NCBI RefSeq assembly: GCF_013450155.1
Contig: NZ_JACCKD010000006.1
Span: 1 to 64,000, forward strand
DNA length: 64,000 nucleotides
Source: Haloechinothrix aidingensis
GTDB lineage: Bacteria; Actinomycetota; Actinomycetes; Mycobacteriales; Pseudonocardiaceae
Direction of reading: 5' to 3'
Below the pieces are notes generated by a model. The model saw only the letters and a program-made list of their open reading frames with translations, was not told where the DNA came from and made no database searches. The first letter of the stretch is position 1. Every line of letters starts with the position of its first letter. Below are positions 43,471 to 51,278 of this stretch, piece by piece. The translations under genes were made by a program, and so were the position numbers.

Positions 43471-44283
43471 TCAGAACAGTACCTGCGACAGCAGCCCGGC
43501 GAGGCTTCCTCCGACGAGGGGCCCGAGTACCGGTACCCAGGAGTAGGCCCAGTCCGAGCTCTTGCGGATGGCCGATGGAGCGGGGGTGTCCGCCTCGGGC
43601 GCGGAACCGGATCCGGAGCCGACGGGGACCGCGGCGGGTGCTGTGTTGCGTTGTACCGGCAGCACCGCGTGCGCGATCCGCGGACCCAGGTCGCGCGCGG
43701 GGTTGATGGCGTAGCCCGTAGGCCCTCCCAGCGAGGCGCCGATGCCCACGACAAGCAGGGCCACCGCGGCAGGCCCGAGTCCGTGCGGCGTGCCCGCGAA
43801 GGACAGCACCACGATGACGAGGACGAAGGTTCCGATCACCTCGGTGACGAAGTTCCACCGGTAGTTGCGGATCTGAGGGCCGGTTGCGAACACGGCAAGC
43901 TTCGTCGCCTCGTCGCTCTCGGCGTCGAAGTGCTTCTTGTAGGCAAGGTAGGCGGCACACGCGCCGAGGAAGGCTCCGACCATCTCGCCGCCGAGGTAGG
44001 CCACGGTCGAGGTCGCGGTGATATCGACTCCGGGTGCGTACTCCTCGGCGCCACTGACCAGGATGCCCACCGTGACGGCCGGATTGATGTGGCCACCCGA
44101 CTTGTAGGCGACGAACACGCCGGCCATGACGGCGAGCCCCCACCCCATGTTGATCAAGAGCCAGCCACCGTCGAACCCCTTGGACTTGGTGAGTAGCACG
44201 TTCGCGACGACTCCCGCGCCAAGCAGGGTCAGCATGCCCGTGCCGAGCACCTCGCTCACGAAGACGGTACCGAGAAGGTCCAC
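43471..44283 (-). CDS. glpF: Glycerol uptake facilitator (MIP/aquaporin family)
   Basis: A 270-residue channel with six membrane segments and both NPA boxes: GHINPAVTVG (near residue 65) and YAINPARDLG (near residue 196); the Asp after the second NPAR is typical of glycerol facilitators rather than water channels. Carries glycerol into the cell for GlpK. A Pro/Ala/Ser-rich stretch (APAAVPVGSGSGSAPEADTPAP) interrupts the region before the last membrane segment. GTG at 44283. A TTGAGG-17-TAACGT promoter and an IclR-type operator lie upstream. Confidence 0.95.
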   Translation of the reverse strand: MDLLGTVFVSEVLGTGMLTLLGAGVVANVLLTKSKGFDGGWLLINMGWGLAVMAGVFVAYKSGGHINPAVTVGILVSGAEEYAPGVDITATSTVAYLGGEMVGAFLGACAAYLAYKKHFDAESDEATKLAVFATGPQIRNYRWNFVTEVIGTFVLVIVVLSFAGTPHGLGPAAVALLVVGIGASLGGPTGYAINPARDLGPRIAHAVLPVQRNTAPAAVPVGSGSGSAPEADTPAPSAIRKSSDWAYSWVPVLGPLVGGSLAGLLSQVLF

Positions 44284-44333
44284 GTCTCCTCCTTTCCCTG
44301 GTCACTGCTGCGCCGGACGACGCGATGGCGATG

Positions 44334-44362
44334 ACGTTAGGTACGGGCGGGGCCGGCCTCAA
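44334..44362 (-). promoter_or_regulatory. glpF promoter
   Basis: Read on the minus strand: -35 TTGAGG (44362-44357), 17-base spacer, -10 TAACGT (44339-44334). The 15-base operator copy at 44372-44386 ends 10 bases upstream of the -35 box. Confidence 0.6.
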
Positions 44363-44371
44363 CGGAGCCGG

Positions 44372-44386
44372 GTCGACAATGTCGAA
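44372..44386. promoter_or_regulatory. IclR/GylR-type operator, site 1 (glpF side)
   Basis: GTCGACAATGTCGAA, which on the opposite strand is TTCGACATTGTCGAC, matching site 2 at 14 of 15 positions. Confidence 0.75.
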
Positions 44387-44497
44387 CGAGGTCTCTGGAA
44401 GTTCACCCGGAGTGCGTCTAGCCTTCACCGTTCGTGGAGGTGGTTATGGCGCTGCTCACAACCCTTCCGAGGGACTCTCACCCAGGTGAACCGACCG

Positions 44498-44512
44498 TTC
44501 GACATTGTCGAA
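44498..44512. promoter_or_regulatory. IclR/GylR-type operator, site 2 (regulator side)
   Basis: TTCGACATTGTCGAA, a perfect palindrome around a central base. It overlaps the -35 box (TTGTCG, 44505-44510) of the regulator's own promoter, whose -10 is TAGTTT (44528-44533) after a 17-base spacer, so autorepression is likely. The start point would be at about 44540, at the ATG itself. Confidence 0.78.
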
Positions 44513-44540
44513 TCACCGACTTCGGGATAGTTTGCAGATC

Positions 44541-45305
44541 ATGCCGGGACCCGTTCAGTCCATCGAACGCGCAGCCGCGATCCTGCGGCTCCTGGCACGC
44601 GGGTCGGGTCCTCTCGGCGTCGGTGAGATCTCCGAGTCACTCGGCCTGGCGAAGGCGACGGCGCACGGCATCCTCCGCACGCTGCTCGACGTCGGTTTCG
44701 TCGAGCAGGACAAGGCGACAGGCAAGTACCGGCTCGGCGCGGCCTTCGTGCACCTCGACTCGAGCTACCTGGATGTCAACGAGCTGCGCTCGCGCTCCAT
44801 CAACTGGGCCGATGCGCTCGCCGCGCGAAGCGGCGAGACGGTGCGGATCGGTGTGCCGCTGGAGTCGAGCGTGCTCGTCGTGCACCATGTCTTCCGGCCG
44901 GACGACTCGATGCAGACTCTCGATGTCGACTCGCGGCTCCCGCCACACGCGACCGCCCTCGGCAAGGTTCTGCTGGCCTACGACGCCGATCTCGCGGGGC
45001 GCGTGCAGCGGTCCGGGCTCACATCGTTCACCCGGCGTACGATCACCACGCCGGGCAAGCTCGCACAGGCACTCGCGGCCGTGCGGGACGCCGGATGGGC
45101 TGCCGAGACCGGTGAGTCCGTGCCGGGGGAGGCGAGCATCGCCGCGCCGATCCGTGCGCACGGCGGGCTGGTCGTCGGTGCCATCGGCATCTCGGGTGCG
45201 ATGGAGCGCATCTGCGATGCCAGCGGCAGACCGACCAGAAGGCAGGTGGACACCGTCGTGGACGCCGCACGATCGGTCTCCCGCGACATCACATCCTCCA
45301 AGTAA
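44541..45305 (+). CDS. IclR family regulator of glycerol genes (GylR-like)
   Basis: A 254-residue IclR-type regulator: winged helix RAAAILRLLARGSGPLGVGEISESLGLAKATAHGILRTLL (about residues 9-48) and effector domain with PPHATALGKVLLAYDADLAGRVQ and GWAAETGESVPGEASIAAPI. It is divergent from glpF and lies before a second glpK, the gylR arrangement known in Streptomyces. Two copies of a 15-base operator lie in the gap. The predicted start point at or just before the ATG suggests a leaderless mRNA. The effector is likely glycerol or glycerol 3-phosphate, by analogy. Confidence 0.9.
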   Translation: MPGPVQSIERAAAILRLLARGSGPLGVGEISESLGLAKATAHGILRTLLDVGFVEQDKATGKYRLGAAFVHLDSSYLDVNELRSRSINWADALAARSGETVRIGVPLESSVLVVHHVFRPDDSMQTLDVDSRLPPHATALGKVLLAYDADLAGRVQRSGLTSFTRRTITTPGKLAQALAAVRDAGWAAETGESVPGEASIAAPIRAHGGLVVGAIGISGAMERICDASGRPTRRQVDTVVDAARSVSRDITSSK

Positions 45306-45307
45306 AT

Positions 45308-45319
45308 ATTGTCCACAAT
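45308..45319. promoter_or_regulatory. Small palindrome upstream of the second glpK
   Basis: ATTGT-CC-ACAAT in an AT-rich spot between the regulator stop and glpK2. It shares TTGTC with the GylR-type sites but is not a good match to them, so its role is uncertain. Confidence 0.3.
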
Positions 45320-45366
45320 GCACTACGTGTTGACGATCTCCGATCCGAAATGAGCTTCCGCGAACC

Positions 45367-46884
45367 ATGGCACAGCGATACGTGATGTCGATCGACCAGG
45401 GGACGACGTCGACACGGTGCATGATCTTCGACCACAGCGGCCGCCTGGTCTCCATCGCGCAACGAGAGCAGCAGCAGCACTTTCCCAAACCCGGTTGGGT
45501 GGAGCACGACGCGCTGGAGATCTGGCGCAACGTCGACCGGCTCCTCCCGCAGGCCCTGCGCGAGGCCCGCCTCGACTCCGCGCAGGTCGTCGCGCTCGGC
45601 ATCGCGAACCAGCGGGAGACGACCGTGCTGTGGAACAAGCACACCGGAACACCGATCGGCAGGGCGATCGTCTGGCAGGACATGCGTACCGACGAGCTCG
45701 TCGAGCAACTTCGTGGCGAGCCCGGTGCCGGAGAGGTGATCCGCCGCTGCGGCCTGCCGCTTGCCACATACTTCTCCGCGCCGCGGATCAGCTGGATGCT
45801 GGAGAACTCACCGGGCCTGCGTGAGCGTGCCGAGAACGGGGACGTGCTGTTCGGCACCATGGAAAGCTGGTTGATCTGGAACCTCACGGGCGGTTCGGAC
45901 GGCGGGATCCACGTCACGGACGTGACCAATGCCAGCCGGACCCTGCTGATGAACCTCGACACCCTTGACTGGGACGACGAACTGCTGTCGTTCTTCGGCA
46001 TCCCGCGCCCGATGTTGCCCGGTATCCGTTCGTCGTCCGAAGTGTACGGAAAGACCACGCGGGTGGTACCGGGAGTCCCGATCGCTGCCGCCCTCGGTGA
46101 CCAGCAGGCAGCGCTGTTCGGGCAGACGTGCTTCTCGGCAGGGGACGCGAAGTGCACCTACGGCACGGGTAGCTTCCTGCTGATGAACACCGGGAACGAG
46201 CCGGTGCGGTCCACACACGGCCTGCTGACCACGGTCGGGTTCAAGATCGGCACGGAGCCGGCCAGGTATGCCCTCGAAGGGCCGATCGCGGTCACCGGCT
46301 CACTGGTGCAGTGGTTCCGGGACAGTCTCGGGCTGATCAATACGGCGGCGGAGATCGAGACGCTGGCCCGGACGGTCGAGGACAACGGGGGTTGCTACAT
46401 CATCCCGGCGTTCTCCGGGCTGTTCGCGCCGCACTGGCACAGCGAGGCGCGCGGCATCATCGTCGGGTTGACCTCCTACATCACCAAGGGGCATCTCGCG
46501 CGCGCCGTTCTGGAGGCAACCGGCTGGCAGACAAGGGAAGTCGTGGATGCCATGAATGCCGACTCCGATCTGACGCTGAACACGCTCAAGGTGGACGGGG
46601 GGATGACAGCCGACCACCTGCTCATGCAGTTCATCGCGGATGTGCTGGGTGTCCCCGTGACACGCCCGATGGTGGCCGAGACCGTCTCGCTCGGCGCCGC
46701 CTACGCGGCGGGGCTGGCCGTCGGTTACTGGCCCGACCTCGAAGCGCTGCGGCGGAACTGGCACCGGGCCGCGCAGTGGACACCACGCATGAGCACCAAC
46801 CGCCGGTCCACCGAGTACGCCAACTGGCAACGCGCCGTGGAGCTCACGTTCGGCTGGATGCGGCCGCACGAGGGTACACGCTAG
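45367..46884 (+). CDS. glpK2: Glycerol kinase 2
   Basis: A 505-residue FGGY kinase with [75 protein letters not shown] and LKVDGGMTADHLLMQFIADV. Clearly a paralogue of the kinase at 41813-43336 but diverged along its length. It follows the IclR regulator on the plus strand after 61 bases, so the two kinases are in separately controlled units. Substrate could be glycerol or another polyol; the motifs fit glycerol. Confidence 0.93.
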   Translation: MAQRYVMSIDQGTTSTRCMIFDHSGRLVSIAQREQQQHFPKPGWVEHDALEIWRNVDRLLPQALREARLDSAQVVALGIANQRETTVLWNKHTGTPIGRAIVWQDMRTDELVEQLRGEPGAGEVIRRCGLPLATYFSAPRISWMLENSPGLRERAENGDVLFGTMESWLIWNLTGGSDGGIHVTDVTNASRTLLMNLDTLDWDDELLSFFGIPRPMLPGIRSSSEVYGKTTRVVPGVPIAAALGDQQAALFGQTCFSAGDAKCTYGTGSFLLMNTGNEPVRSTHGLLTTVGFKIGTEPARYALEGPIAVTGSLVQWFRDSLGLINTAAEIETLARTVEDNGGCYIIPAFSGLFAPHWHSEARGIIVGLTSYITKGHLARAVLEATGWQTREVVDAMNADSDLTLNTLKVDGGMTADHLLMQFIADVLGVPVTRPMVAETVSLGAAYAAGLAVGYWPDLEALRRNWHRAAQWTPRMSTNRRSTEYANWQRAVELTFGWMRPHEGTR

Positions 46885-46994
46885 CCGGGTGACCGGGCGG
46901 TGCTCGCTGCCCGGGTTGTGGAGGGTTCGGGTGGCTGTGTGTGGTCGGCGTGTCGTTGCGGGGTGGTCGAACGTGTGTGCGATATGCTGTGGGT

Positions 46995-48374
46995 GTGTCG
47001 GAGTTCGTGCAGGTGGTTGGTCCGGCCGGGGTGATGTTCGTCCCGGCCGGGCAGGCGCCTGCGGTCGCGTTCACGCCCGAAGAGCAGGCGGAGATCCGGT
47101 GCCGCACGTTCACCGGCGAGCAGGTTGGTGAGTTGAGTGCTGAGCAGGTGATCGAGACGCTGGCGGCCGCGCGGCGGATTAGGGCGCATACCGATGCGAT
47201 CGAGGCGCACGCGCTGGCCCGGCTCGACCAGCTACGCGGTGGTGACCGGTATGTGGCCGACGAGGCGGCCCTCGAACTGCGGGTGTCGCGGCATACGGCG
47301 GCGCTGCGGCTGCACCGGGCGCGCCAGCTCACGCAGCGGATGCCGCGGGTGTTGGCGGCGATGGAGGCCGGGCAGATCGAGGCTCACGCCGCGGGGCGGG
47401 TGGTCGAGGCGACCGACACGGTGGAGGACCAGCGGGCCCGCCAGGTGGACACACAGCTGGCCGAGAAACTCGACTCCGGCCGGGTGAGTGCGACGAATCC
47501 GGCCAACCTGGCCCGGGCCGCCCGCAGGCTCGTGGAGCAGGCCGACCCGGAGGGGCAGGCCACCCGTGCGCGGCAGGCGCGGGCGGGGCGGAAGGTGGAA
47601 CTCCTGCCTGGGGAGGACGGCCTGTCCACCCTGGCGGCGGAGTTGCCTGCCGAGGTGGCGGCCTCGGCCTACGCGCGGATCGACGCGATGGCCCACCGCG
47701 CCCGCCACCGGGGTGATGAGCGCACCCTGGACCAGTTGCGCGCGGATATCCACGCCACCCTGCTGCTGGGGCAGGATCCCGACGTGGCCGTGCCGGAGGC
47801 GGCGGCGACGGTGTTCCTGCACATGCCGGTCGATGCGGCGCTGGGCATGACGGATACGGGCTGCGAACTGTCCGGCTACGGGCCGCTGCCCGCACCCATC
47901 GCCCGCCAGATCATGGGTAGCGAGGACAGTGTGTGGCGCAAGGTCCTCACCGACCCCGCCAGCGGCGCCGTCTTGGACGTGGGACGCAGGCGTTACCGGC
48001 CCACCACCGCTATCCGCGACCTGGTGGCCGTGCGTGACGCCGAATGCACCGCACCCGGCTGCCACCGGCCAGCCCAGCACAGCGACTACGACCACCTCCA
48101 CGGATGGGGACGCGGCCAGAACGGCAGCACCGCCGAGGCCAACGGCGGCGCCAAATGCCGCTGGCACCACCGGATGAAGGATCACCCCCACTGGACCCTC
48201 CACCACAACCCCAGTAGTGGCACCAGCACCATCACCACCCCCACCGGACGCCGCTACACCCACGACCGGACCCCAGGAGCGAGGCCACGACCACCCACCC
48301 TGCCGGAGCAGTCCCAGCTCCCGGAGCCGCGCGGCGGCGGGACTACGAGGCCTCCTCCACGTAACCGATCATGA
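46995..48374 (+). CDS. DUF222/HNH endonuclease (13E12 repeat-like family)
   Basis: A 459-residue protein of the DUF222-HNH family common in actinobacterial genomes (REP13E12-related). The N-terminal DUF222 region (ELSAEQVIETLAAARRIRAHTDAIEAHALARLDQL, SRHTAALRLHRARQLTQRMP) precedes an HNH nuclease domain near residue 345: DAECTAPGCHRPAQHSDYDHLHGWGRGQNGSTAEANGGAKCRWHHRMK, with two Cys-x4-Cys-type zinc ligands and DH...HH catalytic residues. Often multicopy and mobile-looking; no transposase or terminal repeats are seen. GTG at 46995. Its last 32 bases overlap the convergent secreted-protein gene. Confidence 0.9.
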   Translation: MSEFVQVVGPAGVMFVPAGQAPAVAFTPEEQAEIRCRTFTGEQVGELSAEQVIETLAAARRIRAHTDAIEAHALARLDQLRGGDRYVADEAALELRVSRHTAALRLHRARQLTQRMPRVLAAMEAGQIEAHAAGRVVEATDTVEDQRARQVDTQLAEKLDSGRVSATNPANLARAARRLVEQADPEGQATRARQARAGRKVELLPGEDGLSTLAAELPAEVAASAYARIDAMAHRARHRGDERTLDQLRADIHATLLLGQDPDVAVPEAAATVFLHMPVDAALGMTDTGCELSGYGPLPAPIARQIMGSEDSVWRKVLTDPASGAVLDVGRRRYRPTTAIRDLVAVRDAECTAPGCHRPAQHSDYDHLHGWGRGQNGSTAEANGGAKCRWHHRMKDHPHWTLHHNPSSGTSTITTPTGRRYTHDRTPGARPRPPTLPEQSQLPEPRGGGTTRPPPRNRS

Positions 48375-49452
48375 TGGACATGGCGTCGTCCTGCGCGTAG
48401 TGCGAGTCGTACACACTCTCCAGTTCGAGCACGTCACCCTCGGCGACGTCGCCCAGGTCGCCGTCCGAACACACACTCATCGACTCGATGTGTCCCAGGT
48501 AGGCGGGATCGGTGCCGTACCCGGCATGGGAGGGACAGATCTCCTCGCCCGTGCTGCGGTTGTGCAGGGTGAGCGACTCGCCGCCGTCGTGGACGTGACC
48601 ACCCGCCGCGTGGAACGTCCCCGCGATGGTCGACTCCCATTGCCAGTTGGTGACCGACTCGCCCTCCGGGACGCTGTGGTACGAGTCGAAGGTACAGTTC
48701 GCCGCGTCCAGCCAGACCGGGGTCACCGGCGTGATGTCCCGGTTGAACAGGGTGGGCTCGTGTTCGATGGTGAGGTCGAAGTAGACCTCCTGGGACTCCG
48801 GTGCGAAGTTCATCAACTCGATCACCGACCAGGTCAGCGGGGCCGGGCCGAGGCGCACCCCGTAACCGTCCGGCAGCATGCCGCCGGTGCGCTCGTTACC
48901 CGAGGCGAAGATCCGTTGCCCCGCCAGGCCCAGCGCCTCGTCCCCGCAGGTGACGTCCTGCCGGGACCGGTCGAAGAGCACAGCGTGGTGCAGCATGATG
49001 TCCGTGTCGTAGTTCGCGCTGCTGCCGTCGGCGTAGGTGAGGTCGGGCTCCATAGATGTGACGTAGCAGGAGACGACCCAGCAGGGTGTCGGAACCGGTG
49101 CGGCGACCGTGGTGTGCGTGCCGTGGTCGCGCTCCTCGGGGCCGTGCGGGCCGTCGTCGCTCGCGCGGGTCGTGCCGTGGCCGTCAGCCGCGCCGTGCTC
49201 GCCGTCCTCGTGCGGCTCGGCGGTGATCGGCCCCACCCGGATAGTCGTCTCCGTGCCGCCACCGAACATGCTTCGCTGGCCGGTGACCTCGGCGGAGGTT
49301 GCGATCTCCTCCACACCGAACTGGTCGACGAGCTCGTCCGGCGGGGCGGAGTCACCGGGACCGGCTCCGGCGACGGCAGGAGTGGTAACCGAAGCCAGGA
49401 CGACCACTGAGCCGGTCACGAAGCTCGTGAATATCCGCGATATCTTCGACAC
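48343..49452 (-). CDS. Secreted His-rich protein resembling copper type II (PHM-like) monooxygenases
   Basis: A 369-residue exported protein: signal peptide (SRIFTSFVTGSVVVLASVTTPAVAGA, cleavage about residue 29). A His-rich acidic stretch at about 80-113 (six His in 35 residues) precedes a core with CWVVSCYV, YDTDIMLHHAVLFDRSR and FHAAGGHVHDGG. Paired His (HH) and HxH are the copper-ligand patterns of peptidylglycine hydroxylating monooxygenase, and the spacing looks similar; a Met ligand is not obvious to me. Function as oxygenase or metal-binding protein is inferred. GTG at 49452 has AAGGAG at seven bases. A TTGAAT-17-TATTCT promoter and a Fur-like site lie upstream. Confidence 0.65.
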   Translation of the reverse strand: MSKISRIFTSFVTGSVVVLASVTTPAVAGAGPGDSAPPDELVDQFGVEEIATSAEVTGQRSMFGGGTETTIRVGPITAEPHEDGEHGAADGHGTTRASDDGPHGPEERDHGTHTTVAAPVPTPCWVVSCYVTSMEPDLTYADGSSANYDTDIMLHHAVLFDRSRQDVTCGDEALGLAGQRIFASGNERTGGMLPDGYGVRLGPAPLTWSVIELMNFAPESQEVYFDLTIEHEPTLFNRDITPVTPVWLDAANCTFDSYHSVPEGESVTNWQWESTIAGTFHAAGGHVHDGGESLTLHNRSTGEEICPSHAGYGTDPAYLGHIESMSVCSDGDLGDVAEGDVLELESVYDSHYAQDDAMSIMIGYVEEAS

Positions 49453-49500
49453 GTCGGACTCCTTCCATGATTACGTGCCCGGTGCGCAGGCGGAAATGGA

Positions 49501-49529
49501 AGAATATCCAATGTTATGTCGTTATTCAA
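49501..49529 (-). promoter_or_regulatory. Promoter of the secreted PHM-like gene
   Basis: Minus strand: -35 TTGAAT (49529-49524), 17-base spacer, -10 TATTCT (49506-49501). A near-consensus sigma-70 promoter in an AT-rich island in an otherwise GC-rich region. Confidence 0.7.
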
Positions 49530-49533
49530 TTGT

Positions 49534-49568
49534 GCGATAATGATAATGGATTGATTGTTGATTATCGC
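49534..49568. promoter_or_regulatory. AT-rich Fur-family-like site
   Basis: Contains GATAATGATAAT (49536-49547), two adjacent hexamers of the Fur box, and is framed by an inverted repeat GCGATAAT (49534-49541) / ATTATCGC (49561-49568). It lies directly upstream of the -35 box of the secreted His-rich gene. The candidate binders are Fur, Zur or Nur homologues; none is in the window. Confidence 0.5.
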
Positions 49569-49622
49569 GCCTTGCGGTAATTCTGCAGCCGATCCGGGTG
49601 TCCGGTGTGGTCCGGAGACATC

Positions 49623-49655
49623 TCCGGCGGCCCGGGTGCGAACCGGGCCGCCGGA
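49623..49655. terminator. Terminator of the purine permease gene
   Basis: TCCGGCGGCCCGG (49623-49635) pairs perfectly with CCGGGCCGCCGGA (49643-49655), 15 bases after the permease stop (minus strand). No T-run. Confidence 0.78.
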
Positions 49656-49669
49656 GGATGCCGCGTCCG

Positions 49670-51121
49670 TTACACGCGGCTCAGCAGCAACTGGACGCCC
49701 TCGATGCCGAAGTAGGTCAGGAACACCAGGCTGAGGCCCCACAGCAGGACGCCGGGTTCACGCCACTTACCGAGGGCGACCTTGATGACGACGTAGGCGA
49801 CGATGCCCGCGCCGACGCCGGCCGTGACCGAGTAGGTGAATGCGGGCAGGGCGATGATCAGGAACGCGGGTAGCGCGATCTCCATGTCGGTCCAGTCGAT
49901 GTTGCGGCACTGCATGCACATCAGGCCACCGACAAGGACGAGCGCGGGCGCGGCCGCGGACTGGGGGATGACAGCGGCGATCGGCACCAGGAACAGCAGT
50001 GTGAGGAACAGCGAGCCGGTCACCAGACTGGCGATCCCGGTTCGCGCCCCTTCCTTGACGCCTGCCGCGGACTCCACGAAGACGGTGTTGGACGAGCTCG
50101 AGGTGAGCCCGCCGAAGGCGGCACCGATCCCGTCGGTGACCATGACCCGCCCCAGCGTCGGCATCCTGCCGTCGGAGTCGATGAGGCCGGCCTCGTCGCC
50201 GACGGCGAGGACGGCCCCGATGGCGTCGAAGAAGCCTGCCAGCACGAGGGTGAACACGAACACCGTGAGGGTCAGGGCGGGGATCTCGGTGATCGCGCCG
50301 ACGACGTCGATCTGCCCGAACAGCGAGAAGTCCGGGGACGCGACGAGCGAGTCCGGCAGTGACGGCGTGACCAGTCCCCACCCTCCCGGGTGCCACACCG
50401 ACTCCACGATCACCGCGAGGATGGTCGCGCCGAGGATGCTCAGCAGGATGGCGCCCGGTACCTTCCTGCTGTACAGCGCGAACATCAGCACCAGGCCGAA
50501 GCAGAACACGACGATCGGCAGCCCCGTCAGGGTGCCGCCCTCGCCGAGCTGCACGGGCACGGCCGTGTCCATGGCATCCGGCCTGCGCGTGACGAACCCG
50601 GCGTTGACGAACCCGATGAGGGCGATGAACAGTCCGATCCCGACACCGATCGCGTGCTTCATCCCTCGCGGGATGGCATTGACGATGTGCGTGCGCACGC
50701 CCGTGGCGGCGAGCAGGAGGATCAGCAGGCCCTGCAGTACGACCATTCCCATCGCCTGCTCCCAGGTGACCTGTGGAGCCACCTGGAAGGCGACCACGGC
50801 ATTGACCGACAGGGCCGTGGCCATCGCGAACGGAGCACGGCCGATGATTCCCATGAGGACGGTCATCAGTCCGGCCGACAGCGCGGTCATGGTGGTCACG
50901 CCGGTCAGCGACAGCTGGTCACCGTTGACATCGGTCGCGCTGGTCAGGATGAGCGGGTTGAGGATGACGATGTAGGCCATCGCGACGAAGGTGGTGATGC
51001 CACCCCGGACCTCTCGCGAGGGCTTCGAGCCGCGTGCGGTGATCAAGAACCATCGGTCCAGCACGCCACCGCGCCATGGCGGCGGCTTCTGGTCGACCGA
51101 GGGGATCTCCGTTGTGCTCAT
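49670..51121 (-). CDS. NCS2 family purine permease (AzgA-like)
   Basis: A 483-residue transporter with about 12-14 membrane segments. RGGITTFVAMAYIVILNPLIL near residue 40, TALSVNAVVAF and DGIGAAFGGLTSSSSNTVFVESAAGVKEGARTG are signatures of the hypoxanthine/guanine/adenine permeases of the AzgA subgroup. Brings purine bases into the cell for the xanthine dehydrogenase and uricase pathway encoded upstream on the same strand. The gap to xdh (157 bases) contains a hairpin, so it may have its own promoter or partial readthrough. Confidence 0.93.
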   Translation of the reverse strand: MSTTEIPSVDQKPPPWRGGVLDRWFLITARGSKPSREVRGGITTFVAMAYIVILNPLILTSATDVNGDQLSLTGVTTMTALSAGLMTVLMGIIGRAPFAMATALSVNAVVAFQVAPQVTWEQAMGMVVLQGLLILLLAATGVRTHIVNAIPRGMKHAIGVGIGLFIALIGFVNAGFVTRRPDAMDTAVPVQLGEGGTLTGLPIVVFCFGLVLMFALYSRKVPGAILLSILGATILAVIVESVWHPGGWGLVTPSLPDSLVASPDFSLFGQIDVVGAITEIPALTLTVFVFTLVLAGFFDAIGAVLAVGDEAGLIDSDGRMPTLGRVMVTDGIGAAFGGLTSSSSNTVFVESAAGVKEGARTGIASLVTGSLFLTLLFLVPIAAVIPQSAAAPALVLVGGLMCMQCRNIDWTDMEIALPAFLIIALPAFTYSVTAGVGAGIVAYVVIKVALGKWREPGVLLWGLSLVFLTYFGIEGVQLLLSRV

Positions 51122-51197
51122 ACGAGTTCTCTCCAGGTACGGCGGCGGGGTCGATCTGTCGGGCCGGAACTTCCGACCCCGGGCACGGACGTGCCCG

Positions 51198-51229
51198 CAC
51201 CCCGGGGCGGGAGGGCAGTGCCCGGGGTG
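51198..51229. terminator. Hairpin between xdh and the permease gene
   Basis: CACCCCGGG (51198-51206) pairs with CCCGGGGTG (51221-51229) in the 157-base gap after the molybdenum-subunit gene (minus strand). It may limit readthrough into the permease gene. Confidence 0.45.
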
Positions 51230-51278
51230 TGGCGCGTCGGGGGGAGTGGTTGTCGAGCTCGGGACGTGGAGGAGCCGG

